Assembly: GCA_027491255.1 (NCBI GenBank)
Contig: JAIXWM010000112.1
Coordinates: forward strand, 19,496 to 83,495
Direction: 5' to 3'
Length of the DNA stretch: 64,000 bases
From: Rubrivivax sp.
Lineage (GTDB): Bacteria > Pseudomonadota > Gammaproteobacteria > Burkholderiales > Burkholderiaceae_C
Part shown: in pieces, positions 59,212 through 64,000 of the stretch
Position numbering within the stretch: the first letter of the stretch is position 1
Layout of the letters: every line of letters begins with the position of its first letter
Program-made: the position numbers and the translations under genes
The notes under the pieces: model-generated
Seen by the model: the letters and a program-made list of their open reading frames with translations, nothing else
Databases searched by the model: none
What the model was told of the DNA's origin: nothing

Positions 59212-60114
59212 TCAGCGTCGGTTCACGAGCCAAAGGCCCAGGGTGACCCCGGTGGCAGCCACGACCAGCTCCAGCGTCAGCGGCTCGTCGAGCAGCAGCA
59301 CGCCGAACACGAGGGAAGCCAGCGGGGTCAGCAGCGTGAAGGACATCAGCCGCGTAGCCGGGTAGTGGGCGACGAGCCAGAACCACACCAGCAGCGAGGC
59401 AAACGCGACCGCCAGGATCTGGAACGCCAGTGCTGCCAGCGCCAGTGTCGAAGGCTCGGCGGGCCACCTTTCTCCGGTGAGCAGGCCGATCGCCGTGAGT
59501 CCGACCCCCGAGACCGCCAGCTGGTAGGCCAGGGTCTTCTCGGCGGTGACGGTGGCCAGCCGTGTGCCGCGGATCGCGAGCAGGGTCGCGGCCCACAGCA
59601 CGGCGCCCACGATCCCCAGCAGATCGCCGAGCCACTGCAGCGGCCCGGCGTACGGTGAAGTTTGACCCGCGACGAAGGCCCAGGCCACGCCGCTGAAGGC
59701 GAGCACGAGGCCGAGCCACTGCGGCAGCGTCAGCCGCTCCGCGCGTGCGACCAGCGGCATGGCCAAGGCGACGAAGAACGGCGCCAGGTAGACGAAGACC
59801 GCGATCCGCGAGGCCGGCGCGTACATCTGCCCGAGGAAGACGCAGGCGAATTCCACCGCGAACAGCCCCCCCAGCAGCAGGCCGGCTGGCAGTGAGCCAT
59901 CTCGCTCGAACATCGGCACGCCCCGCCACGCCGCCCATCCCAGCACCAAGGCGCATGCGATGAGGCTGCGCACACCGGCCTGCAGCAGCGGGGGCAACCC
60001 GCCCAGCAGCGCGGCCTTGATCGCGATCTGGCCCATGCCCCAGACGAGGCAACAGCCGACGACGAGCACGATCGCCCGCGCGTCCAGGGTCGTGTGGCGG
60101 GCGTGGGAGGTCAT
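59212..60114 (-). CDS. EamA/DMT-family transporter
   Basis: A 300-residue protein with ten predicted helices in two EamA repeats: CLVWGMGQIAIKAALLGGLP, PASRIAVFVYLAPFFVALAM and a second half containing VVAATGVTLGLWLVNRR. It probably exports a metabolite or amino-acid derivative. It overlaps the rhombosortase-like gene upstream by four bases. The substrate is unknown. Confidence 0.85.
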   Translation of the reverse strand: MTSHARHTTLDARAIVLVVGCCLVWGMGQIAIKAALLGGLPPLLQAGVRSLIACALVLGWAAWRGVPMFERDGSLPAGLLLGGLFAVEFACVFLGQMYAPASRIAVFVYLAPFFVALAMPLVARAERLTLPQWLGLVLAFSGVAWAFVAGQTSPYAGPLQWLGDLLGIVGAVLWAATLLAIRGTRLATVTAEKTLAYQLAVSGVGLTAIGLLTGERWPAEPSTLALAALAFQILAVAFASLLVWFWLVAHYPATRLMSFTLLTPLASLVFGVLLLDEPLTLELVVAATGVTLGLWLVNRR

Positions 60115-60770
60115 GCGGGCATTGTGGGCCTGCTGCAGCGGCGCCACCCCAGGACCGCGAGCGCGCATCCCGTGCCGGCCAGGGCGCCCGCGGCGTGCGC
60201 TGCCACCACCACCGGGAAGTCCCACCCCGCAAGGCGCTGCACCGGGGCGACCCAGGCCTGCTCCTGCACGAGCTTGGCCAGCAGCCCGGCCGCGACGGCC
60301 ACGCCGATCCAGCGCATCACGCCTGGACGCTTGTCGACGATCACGAACACTGCCCCCGTTGCCACCCCCGCGTGCAGCACGCCGGACAGCCCGGCGTAGC
60401 GCTCCACGCCGGGCGCCAGCGCCAGGGCCAGGTGCGTCAGCGGCCAGGCGAGCAACCAGGCCAGTGCGGCCCTGCTCCCCAAGCCGCCCGCCATGCCGAA
60501 CGCTGCCACGACGGCGCAGCCGGCCAAGTTGGCCGCCAGGTGCAGGGTGTCCAGGTGGGGGAAGGCGGCACTCCACCAGCGCCACGGTTGTATGGCGAGC
60601 AGCGCGCGTTGCCAATCCAGCGCCTCACGCAGCGCGGAAAGATCCGTCCAAGGCAACAACTGGACCCCAGCGCTGCCCGCAGCGAGCAGCAGCGCCAGGC
60701 CCCACCAGGGCGCGGTCAACCGCAGCCGGCCTGCAGGAACACGAGCGGCCGCGGCCTCAGGCAAAGACAT
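60111..60770 (-). CDS. Rhombosortase-like intramembrane serine protease
   Basis: A 219-residue rhomboid-fold protein with about six helices. The catalytic Ser is in YAGLSGVLHAGVATGAVF (GxSGxxH) and the partner His in FPVVVAAHAAGALAGTGCAL. An N-terminal half with RWWSAAFPHLDTLHLAANLA has the HxxxN-type pattern of this group. Rhombosortases process proteins with a GlyGly-CTERM tail; no such protein is seen in the window. The start at ATG 60770 lies 14 bp inside glnE. Confidence 0.8.
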   Translation of the reverse strand: MSLPEAAAARVPAGRLRLTAPWWGLALLLAAGSAGVQLLPWTDLSALREALDWQRALLAIQPWRWWSAAFPHLDTLHLAANLAGCAVVAAFGMAGGLGSRAALAWLLAWPLTHLALALAPGVERYAGLSGVLHAGVATGAVFVIVDKRPGVMRWIGVAVAAGLLAKLVQEQAWVAPVQRLAGWDFPVVVAAHAAGALAGTGCALAVLGWRRCSRPTMPA

Positions 60771-63564
60771 GCCGCCACAGCGCGAGCACCGCATCGCGCC
60801 AGGCTGCACAGGCTTCGGGCTCGAAGTGCGTGGGCTGCTCGTCGAGGCGGGCGCGGTGCTGTGCGCGCCGCAGTTCCCGGTAGGCGTCGGCTGCCGCGGT
60901 GCCCATTCCCGTGGGCAGCAGGCCGGCCTCCTCGGCCCGGCGCAGAAGGGCAATGTTGCCGACGTTGTCCAACAGCCCAGGGTGGCTGGCGCCGTGAGCC
61001 AGCACCAGGTGCTGCACCGCGAACTCGGCGTCCATCATCCCGCCCGGGCTGTGCTTGACGTCGAAGCGGCCCGCTTTCACGGGATGCGCGGCGCGCACCT
61101 TGTCGCGCATCGCGCCGATCTCGCCACGCAGGGCGGCAGGATCGCGCGCAGCCGTCAGCACGGCGTGGCGCGCGGACTCGAAGCGCGCCATGACCGAGCG
61201 CGCGCCGGCGCAGAAGCGCGCACGCGTCAGCGCCTGGTGCTCCCACGTCCAGGCGGTGTTGCTGCCGCGTCCCACCTGGTAGCGCTCGAAGGCCTCGACC
61301 GAGGTGACGAGCAGACCCGAACTACCGTTGGGGCGCAACGCCGTGTCGATCTCGTACAGGTCGCCCTCGGCGGTGCGCAGGGTCAGCCAGGTGATGAGCT
61401 TGCGCACGAACCCCGCGTAGACCTCCTGCGCGCGGTCGGCGTCGGGCTCGTCGCTGGCGTCGTAGAGGAAGACGACATCCAGGTCGCTGCCGTAGCCGAG
61501 TTCCTTGCCGCCGAGCTTGCCGTAGGCGATGACGGCAAGCGCCGGCTCGTCGCGGTGGCGCTGCCTGTAGTTGGCCCAGGCCCAGCGCAGCACTGTGTCG
61601 AGCACGGCGTCGGCCAGCGCCGAGAGGTCGTCGGCGACCTCCTCGACCGAGATCCTGCCCTCGACGTCGCGCACCAGCGTTCGAAAGGTCTCGGCGTGAT
61701 GGGCGCGGCGCAGGGTGTCGAGCAGCGCCTCCTCGCCGGCCTCGCCAGAGCGCTCCCACGCGGCGTGGCGCGCCTGCAGGTCCTGCTCGAAGGCGGCGCG
61801 GTCGAAGCGCTCGTGCAGCAGGCGCTCGTCGGCCAGTTCGTCGATCACCACCGGGTGGCGCATCAGGTATTGCATCGGCCAACGCGCCAGGCCGAGCAGG
61901 CGCAGAAGGCGGCGCTGCACCGATGGACGCTCCACCAGCAGCGCGAGGTAGCTCTCGCGGCGCAGCAAAGGCTCGAGCCAGTCAACAAAGCGCAGCGTGG
62001 CGGCTTCGCTGCAGTGCTCCTCGGCCACCAGGGCCTCGGCACGCTGCACGAGACGACCCAGGCGCAGCTTGCTCTCGTCGCGCAGCGCCGCCACGCGCGG
62101 CTGGGCGCTCCAGCGCCGAACGCGCTCGGCCAGCACCTCGGGCAGGCGATCGTGCAGGTCCTCGCTGTCGATCGGCAGCGGCCCCTGGCCGCAGGTGCGG
62201 CAGACCCCGCTGCGCGCTGGGGCGGGCGCGTGGCCCTCGTGAAGGACGGCGTCGAACTCGGTCGCGACGAGTTCGCGCGCCTGGCCGAGGCGATCGATCA
62301 GCTCGCCTGCGCCGGCGTCGGCGCCCAGGCCGAGCGAACGCGCGATCCAGGCGAGGTCGCCGTCGGCCGTGGGCAGCTGGTGGGTCTGCTGGTCGTCCAG
62401 GTACTGGATGCGGTGCTCGATGCGGCGCAGCAGTTCGTAGGCCTGTGCCAGCCCGCGCGCCGTGGCCGGCTTCATCAGGCCGCGCGCGACCAGGCGCTGC
62501 AGGCCGCGAAGAGTGGAGCGGGTGCGGATCTCGGGGAAGTGTCCGCCGCGCGCCACCAGCATCAGCTGGACGATGAATTCGATCTCGCGGATGCCCCCCC
62601 GCGACAGCTTGACGTCGTTGGCGCGCTCGGGGCGGCCGGCGGCGCGGCGTTGCGCCTCGTCGCGGATCTTGCGGTGCAGCTGGCGCAGACCTTCGAAGAC
62701 CCCGTAGTCCAGGTACTTGCGATAGACGAAGGGGGTGACAAGCGAACGCAGCGCCTTGGCGCGACCGCTGTCGACGGCCGCACGCGGCGCGACGACGCGG
62801 CTCTTCAGCCACGCGAAGCGCTCCCATTCGCGACCCTGGACCTGGAAGTACTCCTCCAGCATGCCCAGGCTGACCACCGGCGGGCCGGAGTTGCCGTTCG
62901 GGCGCAGGGCGAGGTCGACGCGGAAGACGAAGCCGTCTTCGGTGGTGTCGCCGATCAGCGCGTACAGCCTCTTGGCGACCTGGCTGAAGTATTCGTGGGC
63001 CGACACCGGCTGCGGGCCGGCCGTCTGGCCTTCGTCCTCGTAGACGTAGATCAGGTCGATGTCGGAGGAGACGTTGAGCTCGCGCGCGCCGAGCTTGCCC
63101 ATGCCGACGATCCAGAACTCGATCGGCTGGCCGGCGGCGTCCGCCGGCGCGCCGTGGCGGGCATCGCAGTCGTCCCGAGCCTGCGCAAGCGCGGCCTCGA
63201 GCGTGACCTCGGCCAGCGTCGTCATCACCCCGGTCACGGCATCGAGCGTCGCGCCCTGCTCGACGTCGAGCACGGCCAGGCGCTCGAGCACGAGCTGGCG
63301 CGTGACCCTCAGTGCGGCGGCCAGCGGGCGACCTGCGGCCTGCAGGTCTTGCAGCGTTTCGAGCATCGCCGAAGCGTCGGGCATCCCGGGTGCGAGCAGA
63401 GACAACTCGGCGGCATAGCGGCGCCTGATGCGTTGGACGAAGCGGCTGTGGTGGGCCGGCGCCGGTGCCGGCGTTTGCGGCGCCTCGTCGCCGGCTGGGC
63501 CCGGCTCTGCCAGACCTGTCATCGCAAGTCCGGTGTCAAAGTGCGCGTACGCGCGTGCATGCAT
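60757..63564 (-). CDS. glnE: Bifunctional glutamine synthetase adenylyltransferase/adenylyl-removing enzyme
   Basis: A 935-residue nitrogen-control enzyme that attaches AMP to, or removes it from, glutamine synthetase in response to PII. The deadenylylation domain has GMGKLGARELNVSSDIDLIY and RPNGNSGPPVVSLGMLEEYF; the adenylylation domain has AYGKLGGKELGYGSDLDVVF and RPNGSSGLLVTSVEAFERYQ, and the end of the chain has the HSPGGMMDAEFAVQHLVLAH block. GGGAGGA precedes ATG 63564; an ATG at 63522 is weaker. Full length for the family. Confidence 0.96.
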   Translation of the reverse strand: MHARAYAHFDTGLAMTGLAEPGPAGDEAPQTPAPAPAHHSRFVQRIRRRYAAELSLLAPGMPDASAMLETLQDLQAAGRPLAAALRVTRQLVLERLAVLDVEQGATLDAVTGVMTTLAEVTLEAALAQARDDCDARHGAPADAAGQPIEFWIVGMGKLGARELNVSSDIDLIYVYEDEGQTAGPQPVSAHEYFSQVAKRLYALIGDTTEDGFVFRVDLALRPNGNSGPPVVSLGMLEEYFQVQGREWERFAWLKSRVVAPRAAVDSGRAKALRSLVTPFVYRKYLDYGVFEGLRQLHRKIRDEAQRRAAGRPERANDVKLSRGGIREIEFIVQLMLVARGGHFPEIRTRSTLRGLQRLVARGLMKPATARGLAQAYELLRRIEHRIQYLDDQQTHQLPTADGDLAWIARSLGLGADAGAGELIDRLGQARELVATEFDAVLHEGHAPAPARSGVCRTCGQGPLPIDSEDLHDRLPEVLAERVRRWSAQPRVAALRDESKLRLGRLVQRAEALVAEEHCSEAATLRFVDWLEPLLRRESYLALLVERPSVQRRLLRLLGLARWPMQYLMRHPVVIDELADERLLHERFDRAAFEQDLQARHAAWERSGEAGEEALLDTLRRAHHAETFRTLVRDVEGRISVEEVADDLSALADAVLDTVLRWAWANYRQRHRDEPALAVIAYGKLGGKELGYGSDLDVVFLYDASDEPDADRAQEVYAGFVRKLITWLTLRTAEGDLYEIDTALRPNGSSGLLVTSVEAFERYQVGRGSNTAWTWEHQALTRARFCAGARSVMARFESARHAVLTAARDPAALRGEIGAMRDKVRAAHPVKAGRFDVKHSPGGMMDAEFAVQHLVLAHGASHPGLLDNVGNIALLRRAEEAGLLPTGMGTAAADAYRELRRAQHRARLDEQPTHFEPEACAAWRDAVLALWRHVFA

Positions 63565-64000
63565 GGCTTTGTCCTCCCGGCTCATGCGACGCGCCCTCTG
63601 GCCGGGGCGCAGGCGCACGTCGCAGCGGCGACGCAGGCTCCGCGCCGGACCTGGCTTCGCGGCCGGCTCCTCTTCTCTCTTGTATTGCGCCAGCGTAGTG
63701 GCTTCGGGAGGTTGATTGCGCCACGGGGGTATTCGAAGCCCAAGGCTGGGCCATGACGGCGCTTGCGCACAGCCGCGCTGGCCTGGCCCTGCCGCACCTG
63801 CTGCCGTCATTTCCGGCGCTTTGCACCTCAGGCTCCGCAGGACATCCATGCGACCGATGGCACTGACGGAGTCATGGATTTGCCTAGCCCGAGTTTGTCA
63901 TCCTCTCAGCGCAACCCAAATAAAATCAACAGCTTAGCTCGTCACGGAGGCGCGTATGGCACTACGCTTGCTTTGCCCGCCGCCTTCTTGATTTGACTGC
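63565..64000. other. 436-bp non-coding end of the window
   Basis: It should hold the glnE promoter on the minus strand; no clear -10/-35 is seen. On the + strand a GGAGG at 63946-63950 precedes ATG 63956, which opens only an 11-codon frame (MALRLLCPPPS, stop 63989-63991). That could be a leader peptide of a gene beyond the window, or chance. Confidence 0.4.

Noticed and set aside
60493..63756. 1087-codon open frame antisense to glnE
   Set aside because: It mirrors glnE codon by codon; no domain is visible and glnE motifs are intact on the other strand.
63956..63991. 11-codon frame after GGAGG at the window end, possible leader peptide
   Set aside because: Too short to judge and the downstream gene is outside the window, so I did not list it as a gene.

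Overview
The window is GC-rich, almost fully coding bacterial chromosome, most likely from a betaproteobacterium of the order Burkholderiales (Comamonadaceae or Rubrivivax/Leptothrix-like). The grounds are inference from content: four Bug/TctC-type periplasmic binding proteins, a single-chain indolepyruvate ferredoxin oxidoreductase, a UraD-allantoate amidohydrolase fusion, the apaG/rpe and mltA neighbourhood, and glnE. No rRNA, tRNA, CRISPR array, complete insertion sequence or prophage was recognised.

Layout. 1-3.7 kb: purine/ureide breakdown (end of allantoinase, UraD-AllC fusion, M20 peptidase). 3.8-10 kb: two dense patches of type II toxin-antitoxin (TA) loci, several of them broken, on either side of a Spy/CpxP-type lipoprotein and OmpR-type two-component operon. 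10.1-11.8 kb: an unrecognised protein and peptide deformylase. 11.9-18 kb: a TauD-like dioxygenase divergent from a MarR regulator, then a flavin monooxygenase, two Bug binding proteins, a cysteine-rich protein and a BMP-type protein lacking a signal peptide. 18-22.2 kb: a TRAP transporter whose large permease carries a repetitive Gly-Val-Gln-Glu-Pro-Pro insert. 22.3-31.5 kb: Nudix hydrolase, Bug proteins, M20 amidohydrolase, cupin, and an operon of an isocitrate-lyase-family lyase, LeuC/LeuD-like hydratase, SDR and NTF2-like protein. 31.5-37.2 kb: acyl-CoA synthetase, cytochrome P450 and a NitT/TauT-type ABC transporter. 37.3-44.5 kb: HipA-like kinase, indolepyruvate oxidoreductase with a divergent Lrp-type regulator, and a TA module bracketed by a 98-bp duplication of the lrp 3' end, followed by a frameshifted ParDE pair. 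44.6-48.7 kb: housekeeping genes (mltA, apaG, rpe, corA). 48.7-58.6 kb: an eight-gene, mostly overlapping operon (NTF2, SDR, DUF3833, MFS, chalcone-isomerase-like, CFA synthase, DUF1365, FAD oxidoreductase) divergent from a B12-binding MerR (LitR/CarH-type) photoreceptor regulator and a ferritin-like desaturase. 58.5-63.6 kb: GST, EamA exporter, rhombosortase-like protease and glnE.

How the parts may work together. The 48.7-58.6 kb block looks like a light- or singlet-oxygen-responsive membrane-lipid modification cluster: the AdoCbl-binding residues of the regulator are intact and both divergent promoters carry a nearly identical palindrome just downstream of the -10. The 25.7-31.5 kb block looks like a catabolic unit for a branched dicarboxylate (hydratase plus C-C lyase plus a carboxylate-binding protein). 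The many TA loci, with a truncated toxin, a nonsense-interrupted antitoxin, a frameshifted toxin and one module between direct repeats, mark sites of repeated gain and decay.
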